Source: Verrucosispora sioxanthis
GTDB lineage: Bacteria > Actinomycetota > Actinomycetes > Mycobacteriales > Micromonosporaceae
DNA length: 64,000 bases
Reading direction: 5' to 3'
Assembly (NCBI RefSeq): GCF_010560025.1
Contig: NZ_SAIY01000003.1
Coordinates: forward strand, 248,001 to 312,000
Below, piece after piece: positions 17,263 through 30,049 of the stretch. Made by a program: the position numbers and the translations under genes. Under the pieces are notes generated by a model. That model was not told the origin of the DNA, searched no databases, and was given only the letters and a program-made list of their open reading frames with translations. Within the stretch, counting starts at the first letter, position 1, and every line of letters starts with the position of its first letter.

Positions 17263-17292
17263 GAAACCTACCCTCCAGCGAGGGTAGGTTTC
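17263..17292 (-). promoter_or_regulatory. Perfect spaced dyad, MerR-operator-like, upstream of SulP-MerR
   Basis: GAAACCTACCCTC, spacer CAGC, GAGGGTAGGTTTC gives 13-bp perfect arms. On the minus strand it can be read as a promoter with -35 GTGAAA (17294-17289) and -10 TAGGTT (17270-17265) separated by 18 nt. The ACCTACCCTC half-site and its mirror fill the spacer, the arrangement used by MerR activators. The same sequence could also act as a terminator hairpin for the UvrA-like gene, so the call is provisional. Confidence 0.5.
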
Positions 17293-17322
17293 ACCCCACG
17301 GTGATGATCATCACCGTGGGGT
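17293..17322 (-). terminator. Perfect 30-bp palindrome after the UvrA-like gene
   Basis: ACCCCACGGTGATGA is followed directly by its exact reverse complement. It lies 18 nt past the stop of the minus-strand UvrA-like gene and abuts the dyad at 17263-17292 with no gap. A stem of about 13 pairs with a small loop fits a terminator lacking a T-tract. It could instead be a protein-binding site. Confidence 0.55.
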
Positions 17323-17339
17323 GCGGAACGAGCGGGATC

Positions 17340-19711
<2,372 letters not shown>

Positions 19712-19715
<4 letters not shown>

Positions 19716-20122
19716 CGCACTTCCTGGATACGGATCATGTTGCCGGCGGCGTCCCGGACGGCGCAGTCACGAACCCCGTACGGCTGCTCGGTCGGCTCCT
19801 GCACGATCTCGGTGTCGCTGGCCTGCAACCGCTCGAACACGCCGTCGAGGTCGGGCGTGGCCAGCAGGATCGAGGCGTAGGTGCCCTTGGCCATCATCTC
19901 GGTGATGGTGCGGCGCTCCTCCTCGGTCACCCCCGGGTCGGCGGCCGGCGGATGCAGCACGATCGACGTACCGGGCTGACCGGGTGGGCCGACGGTGATC
20001 CACCGCATGCCCTGGTAGCCGACGTCGTTGCGGACCTCGAAGCCGAGGAGGTCCCGGTAGAAGGCCAGGGCGGCGTCCGCGTCGGTGTGCGGCAGGAAGC
20101 TGGCGTTGATCGTGATGTCCAT
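19712..20122 (-). CDS. VOC/glyoxalase-superfamily protein
   Basis: 136 aa from the ATG at 20122, matching the common start MDITINASFLPHTDADAALAFYRD. A GTG at 20131 that overlaps the previous stop is the alternative. Two beta-alpha-beta-beta-beta repeats form the vicinal-oxygen-chelate fold (LGFEVRNDVGYQGMRWITVG; ILLATPDLDGVFERLQA; GVRDCAVRDAAGNMIRIQE). His15 and the terminal Glu of IRIQE are candidate metal ligands. The family includes glyoxalases, dioxygenases and drug-binding or drug-modifying proteins. Being translationally coupled to a UvrA-like ATPase and an AraC regulator, a role in resistance to a reactive small molecule is plausible but unproven. Confidence 0.9.
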
Positions 20123-20127
20123 GGCGG

Positions 20128-20577
<450 letters not shown>

Positions 20578-20642
20578 CTGTGCGATCGTGCCACGGCGGT
20601 CCGACAGACGGCGAGTGCGTCGGCCGCGACGCGCCACCGGGA

Positions 20643-21305
20643 TCAGCGGTGGCGGGGCGCCACCAGGCCGGACTCGTAGGCGATGACCACGAGCTGGGCT
20701 CGGTCACGGGCGTGAAGTTTGGTCATCGCCCGGTTGATGTGGGTCTTGGCGGTCAGCGGGCTGATCACAAGGCGTTCGGCGATCTGGTCGTTGGACAGGC
20801 CCTGCGCGAGCAGGACGACCGTCTCCCGTTCGCGACTGGTCAACTCCTTGAGCCGCGCACCGGTCCGCGTCCGCAGCGGCTCGGTGACGTACCGGTCGAT
20901 CAGCTTGCGGGTGATCGACGGCGCGAGCAGAGCGTCGCCACGGGCGGCCACCCGGACGGCGTGCACGAGATCGGCCGGCTCGATGTCCTTGACCAGGAAG
21001 CCGGCGGCACCGGCGCGCAGCGCGTGGAAGACATGTTCGTCCAGACCGTAGTTGGTCAGGATGACCACGTGCACGCCGGTCAGAGCCGGATCCGCGGCGA
21101 TGTGCCGGGTCGTCTCGATGCCGTCCAGGACCGGCATCTGGATGTCGACGAGCGCGACGTCGGGCAGGTGTTCCCGGGCCAGGGTCAACGCCTGCTCGCC
21201 GTCGGCGGCCTCGGCCACCACCTCGATGTCGTCCTCGATGTCGAGCAGTGCCCGGAATCCGCTGCGCAGCAGCGGTTGGTCGTCGACCAGCAGGACGCGG
21301 ATCAC
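20643..21305 (-). CDS. NarL/LuxR-type response regulator
   Basis: 220 aa. Receiver with LLVDDQPLLRSGF, phospho-acceptor Asp54 (LVDIQMPVLDG) and Lys in LVKDIEP. The LuxR helix-turn-helix is LTSRERETVVLLAQGLSNDQIAERLVISPLTAKTHINRAMTKL. GTG at 21305 overlaps the TGA of the upstream HisKA_3 kinase (GTGA), so the two form one two-component unit. Because that kinase gene is frameshifted in this sequence, the regulator may be uncoupled from its normal signal. Confidence 0.94.
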   Translation of the reverse strand: MIRVLLVDDQPLLRSGFRALLDIEDDIEVVAEAADGEQALTLAREHLPDVALVDIQMPVLDGIETTRHIAADPALTGVHVVILTNYGLDEHVFHALRAGAAGFLVKDIEPADLVHAVRVAARGDALLAPSITRKLIDRYVTEPLRTRTGARLKELTSRERETVVLLAQGLSNDQIAERLVISPLTAKTHINRAMTKLHARDRAQLVVIAYESGLVAPRHR

Positions 21306-22434
21306 GCCCCGCCCACCGGAAGCTCGGCGTGCACGGTGAACCCGCCCTCGTCGCGGGCCTCGGCCCGCAGCAGTCCGCCCAGAGCGACGACGCGTTCCCG
21401 CATTCCGAGCAGTCCGACGCCGGGCACCGCCGCCCGGCCCGGCGTGCCGTCGCCGTCGTCGTCCACCCGGATCGCGAGGATGCCCGGCCGGTAGTCGAGC
21501 CGCACCGACGCCGAGGCGGTGGACGCGTGACGGGCGATGTTGGTGAGGGATTCCTGCACGATGCGGTAGGCGGTGCGGCCCACCGCGACCGGCACGTCGG
21601 ACCGTTGACCGTCGATCGTCAACGTCGCGTCCAGGCCGGCCATCCGGGCCCGTCGCACCAGTTCCGGGAGTTCGTCGAGCCCGGGTGCGGTGGCGGTGCC
21701 GTCGGCGCGCAGTGTCTCCAGGGTCGCGCGCAGTTCCCGGGTCGCCTCACGGCTGGCCTCGCGGATGGCCGCGAGCGCCTCCGGCACCGGCTCGCCGCGC
21801 CGGCTGGCCAGGTGCACGGCGACCTCTGCCTGCACCTTGATGATCGATATCTGGTGGGTGAGGGAATCGTGCAGTTCCCGAGCGATGTGCAACCGCTCCT
21901 CGTCGGCGCGGCGCCGTGCCGTCTCCTCCCGGGTGCGCTCGGCCTCCTCCGCACGCCGCTCGGCCTGCCGGAGCGCCTCCCCGCCGCCCCGGCGGCGACC
22001 AGCCAGGCCACTTCGAGGGCGTCACGGGCCCGCGCCAGGGCCTCGCCGACGGGCAGTCCCGGCGGCAGAGTCAGGGCCGCGAGCGGAAGAGCGACAAGCA
22101 TCGCGACCCCCGCGGCGACCGTGACCGTGCGGTGCCCCGCGCGTACGGCCGCGTAGACCGCGAACAGGAACGCGACGGCGGGCACCTCGATACCGGTCGC
22201 CTGGTGGCCCACCGCGCACACCCCGGTGACGACCAGCACCGCGACCGGTGCCCGTCGACGCGCGACCAGGGCCAGGCCGCCGGTCACCAACCAGGCGTAG
22301 CCGAAAAGGTCCTCCCCGGTGGCGGGGCGGGTCGCGGACAGTGCGGCGATCAGCAGCACCGCCGTCACGCCCACCGCGATCGTCCAGTCCCTGACCGCAG
22401 CGCGCCTGAGGACCCGCCCGCACCGCTCGCCCAT
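21302..22434 (-). pseudogene. Sensor histidine kinase (HisKA_3) interrupted by a -1 frameshift
   Basis: The first ~150 codons from ATG 22434 encode five hydrophobic helices (TIAVGVTAVLLIAALSAT, APVAVLVVTGVCAVG, VPAVAFLFAVYAAV and others). After EVAWLVAAGAAG the frame changes. The continuation, a coiled-coil linker EALRQAERRAEEAERTREE, then ELHDSLTHQISIIKVQ and a HATPase domain with RIVQESLTNIARHA and GVGLLGMRERV, lies one base back. Adding a single G to the GGGG run at 21979-21982 (minus strand) would join them into a normal kinase of about 377 aa. This is either a real mutation, a sequencing error in a homopolymer, or, less likely, slippage. The cognate regulator at 20643 is intact. Confidence 0.85.
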
Positions 22435-22659
22435 GGGCGCACCCTAGCCGGCCGGCACGGCCCGGCGACTCCTGCTCACGGAGGACTGGCCGGCTACCAC
22501 GTACGCGGTAGTGGAGCGGCGGTCGCGGCGTACGTGGCAGCCGGTCACGCCGGCTGCGGCAGCCGAAAGTGCCTACGCCGGCCGGATGAGCGCCGGGTCG
22601 CCGGCCGACATGATCGGTGACGTCGAGTTCACGACCCGCGCACCACAGAGGAGACAGAC

Positions 22660-23076
22660 GTGACGATCGCCAGGCTCATACTCACCACCGTCGGCGCCGT
22701 CCCGTCCGGGGCGGTCGGACTCGCCGCACCGGTGACCACGCAGATCGCGGCCGATCCGGCTGTCGCACAGGGCGTCAGCATGGGCGCCGGCCGGATCGGA
22801 TCGACGGTGGCCGCCCTGTTGGCACTCGCGGGGGTGGTCGTCGGTGGGCTGGCGCTCACCCCCGGTCGTTTCCGCACCGGCCGGGCGCGGGCGGGCTGGA
22901 GCGCCCTGGCTGCGGGGGCGTTCGGGATGGCGCTCGGTGGTCTGGTCGTGCTCACCTCGGACGGTGGCGTCGGCACCGGCAACGGGCGGGGCGGCGGCTA
23001 CGTGGCGCTGGTGGTGGGGCTGATCGCCGTGGTCGTCGGCGGGTTCGTGCTGGCCCGCTCCCGGCGTGCTGGTTGA
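22660..23076 (+). CDS. DUF6223-like small membrane protein
   Basis: 138 aa. Four hydrophobic segments: TIARLILTTVGAVPSGAVGLAAPV (may act as signal anchor), [42 protein letters not shown] and YVALVVGLIAVVVGGFVLARSRR. The Gly-rich linker DGGVGTGNGRGGG before the last helix resembles DUF6223 proteins of actinomycetes, whose function is unknown. GTG at 22660 is preceded by AGAGGAGACAGAC, a strong site. It stands alone, divergent from the frameshifted kinase. Confidence 0.78.
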   Translation: MTIARLILTTVGAVPSGAVGLAAPVTTQIAADPAVAQGVSMGAGRIGSTVAALLALAGVVVGGLALTPGRFRTGRARAGWSALAAGAFGMALGGLVVLTSDGGVGTGNGRGGGYVALVVGLIAVVVGGFVLARSRRAG

Positions 23077-23122
23077 CTGACCAGTGCTGGTTCGGCCCCC
23101 GTCGGCGTGAAGGTCGCCGCCA

Positions 23123-23791
23123 CTACGCTCGGGGTTGCCGCGGGGACGAAGTCGATGGCCGGTGCAGGTGGTCGAGCTGGTCGAGGTCGGCGGTGTCGTC
23201 CCGGACCACGACCGCGGCCAGTGCGGTGGTCGCCGGGTGGGCCCCGACCCGCTGCTCGGCGGTGGCGAGCCGCACCGACTGCGTCAGATGCGCCCGCAGG
23301 TGCCCGGCGAGCCGGTGGTGGAACTGCTGCCCGGTGGCCGAGCGCAGCGCGGTCAGTTCCGCGGCGGTGATCATGCCGGGCATGTCGTGGCCCTCGTGCG
23401 GGTTGACCACCGGTGCACCGGAGTCGGTCAATAGCCGCCGGGACCGGGTCAGGTGCGCCCGCTCGCTGGTCTCGATCCGGGTGGCCAACCGCCGCCAGGC
23501 CGGGTCGGCGGTCCGGTCCGGCACCAGGTCGAGCATCGGCAGCAGCCGTTCGGCCATGGCCACCGTCAGTTGGAGCCAGGCGATGTCGGTGGCGCTGAAT
23601 TGTCCGGTCGTACCGGAAGGCACTGCGGTGGGCGACGCGCCGGCCGGTGGTGCGAGGGCTGTCGGCGGCCCGGTGCTCGGCGGCGCTGGTCCCGTGGTGG
23701 TTGGCGTTCCGATGATGGGCGATGTTCCGGCGTCGCACCCGGCGACGAGCAGCAGGGCGGCGAACAGCGCGGCGAGTGGGCCTCCTCGCAC
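23123..23791 (-). CDS. DUF305-family lipoprotein
   Basis: 222 aa. The GTG at 23791, with AAGGAGG at good spacing, gives the leader VRGGPLAALFAALLLVAGC, a clear lipobox with Cys at about 19. A Thr/Pro-rich linker follows to residue ~60. The rest is a helical bundle with the DUF305 pattern: DIAWLQLTVAMAERLLPML, ERAHLTRSRRLL, then HEGHDMPGMITAAELTAL and FHHRLAGHLRAHLTQSVRLA. Met/His-rich helices of this family are ferritin-like, and some members bind copper or silver. In many members the first helix carries His-Asp-Met; here that site has become AWLQLTVAMA, so metal binding may be altered. It follows the DUF1996 gene by 71 nt and may share its transcript. Confidence 0.88.
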   Translation of the reverse strand: MRGGPLAALFAALLLVAGCDAGTSPIIGTPTTTGPAPPSTGPPTALAPPAGASPTAVPSGTTGQFSATDIAWLQLTVAMAERLLPMLDLVPDRTADPAWRRLATRIETSERAHLTRSRRLLTDSGAPVVNPHEGHDMPGMITAAELTALRSATGQQFHHRLAGHLRAHLTQSVRLATAEQRVGAHPATTALAAVVVRDDTADLDQLDHLHRPSTSSPRQPRA

Positions 23792-23862
23792 GCGACCTCC
23801 TTCGCGTGCGCCCGGCGGCGGGCCGGTACGACCGGGCCCGCCGTCGGGTGTCACCTGTCGAC

Positions 23863-24756
23863 TCAGAGCGGCCTGCCGTCGTGGCCGCACTTGATGACCG
23901 GACGGATGCAGTCGCGGACGCGTCGCGCCAGCTCCTCCACCGGCCAGGCGTTGAAGAAGTCGCCGTGCATCGTGTAGCCCGGCCCGGAGGCCAGTCGCAG
24001 CCGCGACGGGTCACCGTTGACCGGGTAACGCAGCACCTGCCGCAGCTTCGGCACGTGCACCGGGTGGCTGGCCGGGCAGGCCTGGTTCACCGGGTAGGCC
24101 AGGTGGCTCTTGTGATCCGGCGAGTCGAGGTCGCGGCCGTTCCAGCACTGCGGGAAGTCGAGGTACGACTCCAGCATGGTGCCGGCCGGGCAGTTGACGA
24201 AGTTCTTCGACGGCGGCACGTGCCCGGCGTGCAGGCAGGACCAGCGGGCGATGCTGTCGCCCGGTCCGGCGGCCCGGGCGTTCCCGGCGACGAGGCGCAG
24301 GCCCAGCGGGAACGGCTGCGTCTGCGCGACGACGTCGGGACGCACTCCTTCGCCGAGATAGTAGAAGGTGGCGATGGACGGCTCCACCGGCACGTTGTCG
24401 CGGTAGAGGGTCGGTACCCAGTAGGACGAGACATCCACCCGGGGATTGCAGGTGGTGGCGGAGCCGACCAGGTCGGGCAGTGTGGTGTGGGCGTTGGTGA
24501 CGGTGCTGCCGAAGAAGCTGTGCATGTGCGAGGCACCGGGCAGCCCGGGCAGGACGATGGGGTCGTCCGGGAGCCGGTGGCTGTACGTGCAGTCGGCCGG
24601 GAACTCCGCCACCCGGATGGCGTTGATGCCCGGGGCGGCGTCGGCCGGTGCGGTGCTGGCCACGACGTAGCTGCCGAGCAGCACCAGCAGGGCACCGATC
24701 GCGGTGCCGAGGCGTAGCCGGCCGCGGCCGACGGGTTGGGGTGCGGCGCTTTCCAT
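23863..24756 (-). CDS. Secreted DUF1996-domain protein
   Basis: 297 aa. Residues 1-40 are a signal peptide (LGTAIGALLVLLGSYVVAS core, ADA cleavage). The mature domain has the DUF1996 signatures SHMHSFFGSTVTNAHTT, SYWVPTLY and SSYW-like aromatic motifs. It continues with WSCLHAGHVPPSKNFVNCPAGTMLESYLDFPQCWNGRDLDSPDHKSHLAYP read in pieces, and HPVHVPKLRQVLRYPV. Many His, Asp and Cys residues suggest a metal-dependent, disulfide-stabilised enzyme, but no reaction is established; the domain occurs in secreted proteins of fungi and actinomycetes, often with carbohydrate-binding modules. ATG 24756 has CAGGAG 8 nt upstream. A LacI-type palindrome lies about 100 bp upstream. Confidence 0.92.
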   Translation of the reverse strand: MESAAPQPVGRGRLRLGTAIGALLVLLGSYVVASTAPADAAPGINAIRVAEFPADCTYSHRLPDDPIVLPGLPGASHMHSFFGSTVTNAHTTLPDLVGSATTCNPRVDVSSYWVPTLYRDNVPVEPSIATFYYLGEGVRPDVVAQTQPFPLGLRLVAGNARAAGPGDSIARWSCLHAGHVPPSKNFVNCPAGTMLESYLDFPQCWNGRDLDSPDHKSHLAYPVNQACPASHPVHVPKLRQVLRYPVNGDPSRLRLASGPGYTMHGDFFNAWPVEELARRVRDCIRPVIKCGHDGRPL

Positions 24757-24858
24757 CTCATGGCTCCTGTCGGGGAGGGTCAGGGTCCTTCCGGCGCCGC
24801 CGCCGTAGACATCGGAGCTTCCCTGGCCGGACTGGTGGTGGTCGCGGACGCGATCCGA

Positions 24859-24870
24859 GAGAGCGCTCTC
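24859..24870 (-). promoter_or_regulatory. LacI/CebR-type palindromic operator candidate upstream of the DUF1996 gene
   Basis: GAGAGCGCTCTC is a perfect 12-bp palindrome whose core GAGCGCTC equals the centre of the known CebR (cellobiose) operator of actinomycetes, TGGGAGCGCTCCCA. It sits about 100 bp before the DUF1996 start. The match in the outer bases is only partial, so another LacI-family repressor is possible. Confidence 0.5.
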
Positions 24871-24936
24871 ACACCAGCCTCACCCTTAAGTCGATGGTTG
24901 TCAATACATGTCGGGTCGGCGTGACGCACAACGACG

Positions 24937-24965
24937 GCGGGCCGACCCCCTGAGGGTCGGCCCGC
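24937..24965 (-). terminator. Hairpin terminator after the xylanase gene
   Basis: GCGGGCCGACCC, loop CCTGA, GGGTCGGCCCGC gives a 12-bp perfect stem. It is placed about 64 nt past the stop codon of the minus-strand xylanase gene and upstream of the DUF1996 gene on the same strand, separating the two transcripts. No T-tract. Confidence 0.7.
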
Positions 24966-25028
24966 CGCGGATGCCGTTGCCGGCGGCGGGGTGCCGGCTG
25001 CGGCCGTCACCCCACCTGGTTCACCAGG

Positions 25029-26418
<1,390 letters not shown>

Positions 26419-27615
26419 TCAAGCGGAAGTTCCAGAGGCCTTCCGGATGCTCGTCGCGAGCTGGCCGGTCAAGACCACCAGGAGCTCGAAGCGGGCGGCG
26501 GGGTCGTCCAGGTCGTCACCGTACAGCTCACGCAGCCGCTTGAGGCGGTAGCTGACCGTCTGCGGGTGCACGAACAGCTCGGTGGCGACCTCGGCGCGCG
26601 AGCCCCAGTGCCGGAGCCAGGCGTAGAGCGTACCCAGCAGATTCTCCCGCTGCGCCGGACGCAGTTGCGACAACGGTGCCAGGCGGCGCTCGGTGAGCAC
26701 CGCCAACGCCCGCTGTTCGCCGCGCAGGGTCAGCGCGACCAGGTGGTCGTCGACGAAAACCGGGCCGGGCGCGGGTCCGACCAGCCCGCCGGCCAGTTCG
26801 GCGAGCCGGACGGCCGCCGGCACCTGGGGCCAGCCCAGTTCCGGGCCGACCACCACCGACCGGCCGGCGAACGCCTCGGCCAGGTGGACGCGGACCGCCC
26901 GGGCACCCGACCGCAGCAGCAGCACGGCGTCGCGGCCACGCTCGATGACCAGCCCGTCCGGACCGAACCGGAACCGCGCGTCGCGGGCCTGGTCCGGTGG
27001 CAGCAGGACCGGCACCACCGCGTCCAGGTCGGCCCAGCCGATCCGGGCCGCCGCCGACTCGACGGCGCTGGGCAGCCCGTCGCCGCGCAACAGCAGCTCG
27101 GCCAGGTGGCGACGGCGGTCCCCCTCCCCGGCCTGCTCCCGCAGTTGCAGGGCGTACCCGTCGGTGCTCGCCGCGGCCAGTTCGGCGATGTACGCGCTTA
27201 CCGCGTCGGAGAGGTCGATCAGTTCCTCCGGCTCGACCGGGCGCAGCCGGGCCAGGGATCGTGACGCCGTACGCAGCAGCAGCCGTGCCGCCATCCGTAG
27301 CGCGGCCAGCAGCGCCTCCGGTCCCCGGTCCTCACGGGCCTCGGCGGCCCCCAACCCGACGAACACCTCCCGGAACCGGGGCGGCAGCGCCGGTTCCCCG
27401 GTGCCGACGAGATCGAGGAAGCGGTCGAGCGCCACCTGCACGGCGGTGTGTACGTCCCGGGTGAACTTGTCGTCGGCGATGCCGGCGAAGGCCGGCGTGG
27501 CCTCGGTGACGGCGCCCGCGACGGCGGCCACCGTGTCCGGCAGCTGCGGGCGCATCGCGGCGGCCAGATCGGCGGGCAGGTGTCGCCAGGGAGTCGCGGA
27601 GACAGGCGAACTCAC
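26419..27615 (-). CDS. PucR/CdaR-family transcriptional regulator
   Basis: 398 aa. The N-terminal ~170 residues are helical (RsbRD/PucR_1-like sensing region). The middle contains a GGDEF-related fold typical of the family (LVIERGRDAVLLLRSGARAV). The C-terminus is the PucR helix-turn-helix: LLGTLYAWLRHWGSRAEVATELFVHPQTVSYRLKRLRELYGDDLDDPAARFELLVVL. Family members control purine, amino-acid or sugar catabolic operons. It is divergent from the aldolase-aminotransferase/kinase operon 150 nt away, which it probably controls. GTG 27615 lacks a good ribosome site. Confidence 0.92.
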   Translation of the reverse strand: MSSPVSATPWRHLPADLAAAMRPQLPDTVAAVAGAVTEATPAFAGIADDKFTRDVHTAVQVALDRFLDLVGTGEPALPPRFREVFVGLGAAEAREDRGPEALLAALRMAARLLLRTASRSLARLRPVEPEELIDLSDAVSAYIAELAAASTDGYALQLREQAGEGDRRRHLAELLLRGDGLPSAVESAAARIGWADLDAVVPVLLPPDQARDARFRFGPDGLVIERGRDAVLLLRSGARAVRVHLAEAFAGRSVVVGPELGWPQVPAAVRLAELAGGLVGPAPGPVFVDDHLVALTLRGEQRALAVLTERRLAPLSQLRPAQRENLLGTLYAWLRHWGSRAEVATELFVHPQTVSYRLKRLRELYGDDLDDPAARFELLVVLTGQLATSIRKASGTSA

Positions 27616-27669
27616 CCGGCGATTTTGTCACGCTGGGATAAGAAGCACGGTGATTCTCGCTGCCGGCGG

Positions 27670-27687
27670 GACGGTGTTTCGACCGTC
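27670..27687. promoter_or_regulatory. Inverted repeat in the PucR/aldolase-aminotransferase divergent region
   Basis: GACGGT, six bases GTTTCG, ACCGTC forms perfect 6-bp arms, 79 bp before the fusion gene start and 55 bp from the regulator start. A plausible PucR-type operator by position only. Confidence 0.35.
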
Positions 27688-27765
27688 GCGCCCACGCGAC
27701 GATGAACCGAACGGGCCGGACGGGTGCACCGACCGGCGGCCGACGACCCGACGGAGGAGAACGCC

Positions 27766-30045
27766 GTGCAGCACCGCCTGTCCCGCCAGCACGTCGTCGA
27801 CATGTGCCGCACCATGCTCGCCCGGGGCTACCTGAAGGCCACCGAGGGCAACGTCTCGGTCCGGGTGCCCGGCCACCGGCGGTACGCGGTGACCCCGAGC
27901 AACTACGACTACGACCGGATGCGCGTCGAGGACATCTGCATCGTGGACTTCGACGGCAGGCACCTGCCCGACGACTCCGGTGCCGACCTCAAACCGTCCA
28001 TCGAGTGCGGGATGCACGCGAACATCTACCGGGAGCGGCCGGACGTCAACGCGATCGTGCACACCCACCAGCCGTACGCCTCGGCGTTGGCCTTCCTGCG
28101 CAAGCCGATCCCGGCGCTCACCGACGAGCAGGTGCGCTTCCTGGGCCGGGAGGTGGCGATCATCGACTACGCCCCGTCCGGCACCGGATTCCTGGCCCGC
28201 AACGTGCAGAAGAAGGTGGCCAGCGGCGACAACGCCTTCATCATCGCCAATCACGGGGTGGTCGCCGTCGGCACCGACCCCGACCGGGCGGTGTTCAACA
28301 TGGCGCTGCTGGAGAAGGTGTCCATCGCCTACCTGCTGGCGCTGACCAGCGAGGCGGGGAAGATCCACACCATCCCGACCGCGATCCGGGAGATCGCCTT
28401 CAGCAAGCTGCGGGCCGACGAGAAGCGGATCGCCGCGCAGCTCACCGAGGCGGTCGAGCCGCTGCGGGTACCGGCCGACGAGGAACTGCCCAGCGCCGAC
28501 GCGGCGGCCGCCGAGATCGCCGGCCGGACCGCCAGCAGCATGCCGGCGGCGAGCGCCGACGACGAGATGGCCGGCACGCCGGGTGCCGAGGCGGCCCGGC
28601 TCGGCTACGCGATAACCGAGTACCCCGACGTCGACGACGTGATGCGTCGGCTGAAGGCGCTGACCGCCCAGCCGGTGCGCGGTCTGCGCCACGACGCGAT
28701 GCTCGACGTGCTGAACTACTTCGACACCAAGTGCCGCGCCAGCAAGGAGATCACCGACCGGGCGCGGCGGCGCATCCCCGGCGGGGTGCAGCACAACCTG
28801 GCGTTCAACTACCCGTTCCCGCTCGCGGTGGACAAGGCCGACGGCGCGTATCTGGTGGACCGGGACGGCAACACGTACATCGACTTCCTCCAGGCCGGCG
28901 GGCCGACGATCCTGGGCAGCAACTACGGCCCGGTGAACGAGCGCGTCGCCGATGTGGTCCGGGACTCCGGGCCGGTGACCGGGCTGTTCCACGAGTACGA
29001 GCTGAAGCTCGCCGAGATCATTCACCGGTTCATGCCGCACGTGGAGATGTACCGGTCGCTGGGTTCGGGCACCGAGGCGGTGATGGCCGCCGTCCGGGGT
29101 GCCCGCGCCTTCACCGGCAGGAAGATGGTGATCAAGGTCGGTGGCGCCTACCACGGCTGGTCCGACACGATGGTCTACGGGCTGCGGGTGCCGGGCACGT
29201 ACCGGATGAACGCCAAGGGCATCCCCTTCGGGGCGACGGCCCGCACCCGGGAGGCCTTCCCGCACGACCTCGGGCAGCTCAAGCGCAAGCTGATCGAGAA
29301 CCGGCTGCGCGGCGGCACCGCGGCGGTGGTGGTCGAGCCGGTCGGCCCGGAATCCGGCACCCGGCCCGCGCCACGCGACTTCAACGCCCGGGTCCGGGAG
29401 CTGTGCGACGAGTTCGGCGCGCTGCTGATCTTCGACGAGGTGGTCACCGGGTTCCGGCTCGGGCTGGGCGGCGCGGCCGGCTACTTCGGTGTCACCCCCG
29501 ACCTGACCGTGCTGGGCAAGGCGGTCTCCGGCGGCTACCCGATGGCCGGCGGTGTCGGCGGGCGGGCCGACGTGATGGCGGTCTTCGGTTCCGGGCTGGA
29601 CGGCAGGAGCGGCGCGCACATCCAGGTCGGCGGCACCCTGTCGGCCAACCCGCTGTCCTGCGCGGCCGGCTACTTCGCCATCGAGGAGATGGCCCGCACC
29701 AACGCACCGGTGATCGCCGGCCGGGCCGGTGACCGGCTGACCCGGGGCCTGCAACGGCTGGTCGACTCCTACGGACTGCCGTACGTCGCGTACAACCAGG
29801 GATCCATCGTGCACCTGGAGTGCAGCGGCGTGATGCTGTTGGACATGCGCAACCCGGTGAAGCTGCTCAAGGAGAACAAGTCCCGCAAGCGGCTGATGGA
29901 GCAGATGGGCGCCGCGTACACCGCGCACGGCATCGTCACCCTGGCCGGCTCGCGGATGTACACGTCGATGGCCGACACCGACGCGGTCGTCGACGACGCC
30001 CTCGCCCGGTTCGACCAGGTCTTCGCACTTGTCGACGGGGTCTGA
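27766..30045 (+). CDS. Bifunctional class II aldolase / class III aminotransferase fusion
   Basis: 759 aa. Residues 1-~230 are a class II aldolase/adducin domain with the zinc site of fuculose-1-phosphate aldolases and ribulose-5-phosphate epimerases: Glu80 (SIECGMH), His99 and His101 (VHTHQPY), His163 (NHGVVAVG). After a variable Ala-rich linker (~235-275), residues ~285-755 are a complete class III, glutamate-1-semialdehyde-aminotransferase-like PLP enzyme (RIPGGVQHN, GSGTEAVMAAVRGARAFTG, Asp557 in FDEVVTGFR, Schiff-base Lys585 in LGKAVSGGYP). GTG 27766 has GGAGGAG at good spacing. It is followed at once by an FGGY sugar kinase, with PucR divergent. An amino- or keto-sugar or polyol catabolic path using phosphorylation, C-C cleavage and transamination is inferred; no substrate is known to me. 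Confidence 0.93.
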   Translation: MQHRLSRQHVVDMCRTMLARGYLKATEGNVSVRVPGHRRYAVTPSNYDYDRMRVEDICIVDFDGRHLPDDSGADLKPSIECGMHANIYRERPDVNAIVHTHQPYASALAFLRKPIPALTDEQVRFLGREVAIIDYAPSGTGFLARNVQKKVASGDNAFIIANHGVVAVGTDPDRAVFNMALLEKVSIAYLLALTSEAGKIHTIPTAIREIAFSKLRADEKRIAAQLTEAVEPLRVPADEELPSADAAAAEIAGRTASSMPAASADDEMAGTPGAEAARLGYAITEYPDVDDVMRRLKALTAQPVRGLRHDAMLDVLNYFDTKCRASKEITDRARRRIPGGVQHNLAFNYPFPLAVDKADGAYLVDRDGNTYIDFLQAGGPTILGSNYGPVNERVADVVRDSGPVTGLFHEYELKLAEIIHRFMPHVEMYRSLGSGTEAVMAAVRGARAFTGRKMVIKVGGAYHGWSDTMVYGLRVPGTYRMNAKGIPFGATARTREAFPHDLGQLKRKLIENRLRGGTAAVVVEPVGPESGTRPAPRDFNARVRELCDEFGALLIFDEVVTGFRLGLGGAAGYFGVTPDLTVLGKAVSGGYPMAGGVGGRADVMAVFGSGLDGRSGAHIQVGGTLSANPLSCAAGYFAIEEMARTNAPVIAGRAGDRLTRGLQRLVDSYGLPYVAYNQGSIVHLECSGVMLLDMRNPVKLLKENKSRKRLMEQMGAAYTAHGIVTLAGSRMYTSMADTDAVVDDALARFDQVFALVDGV

Positions 30046-30049
30046 TCCG

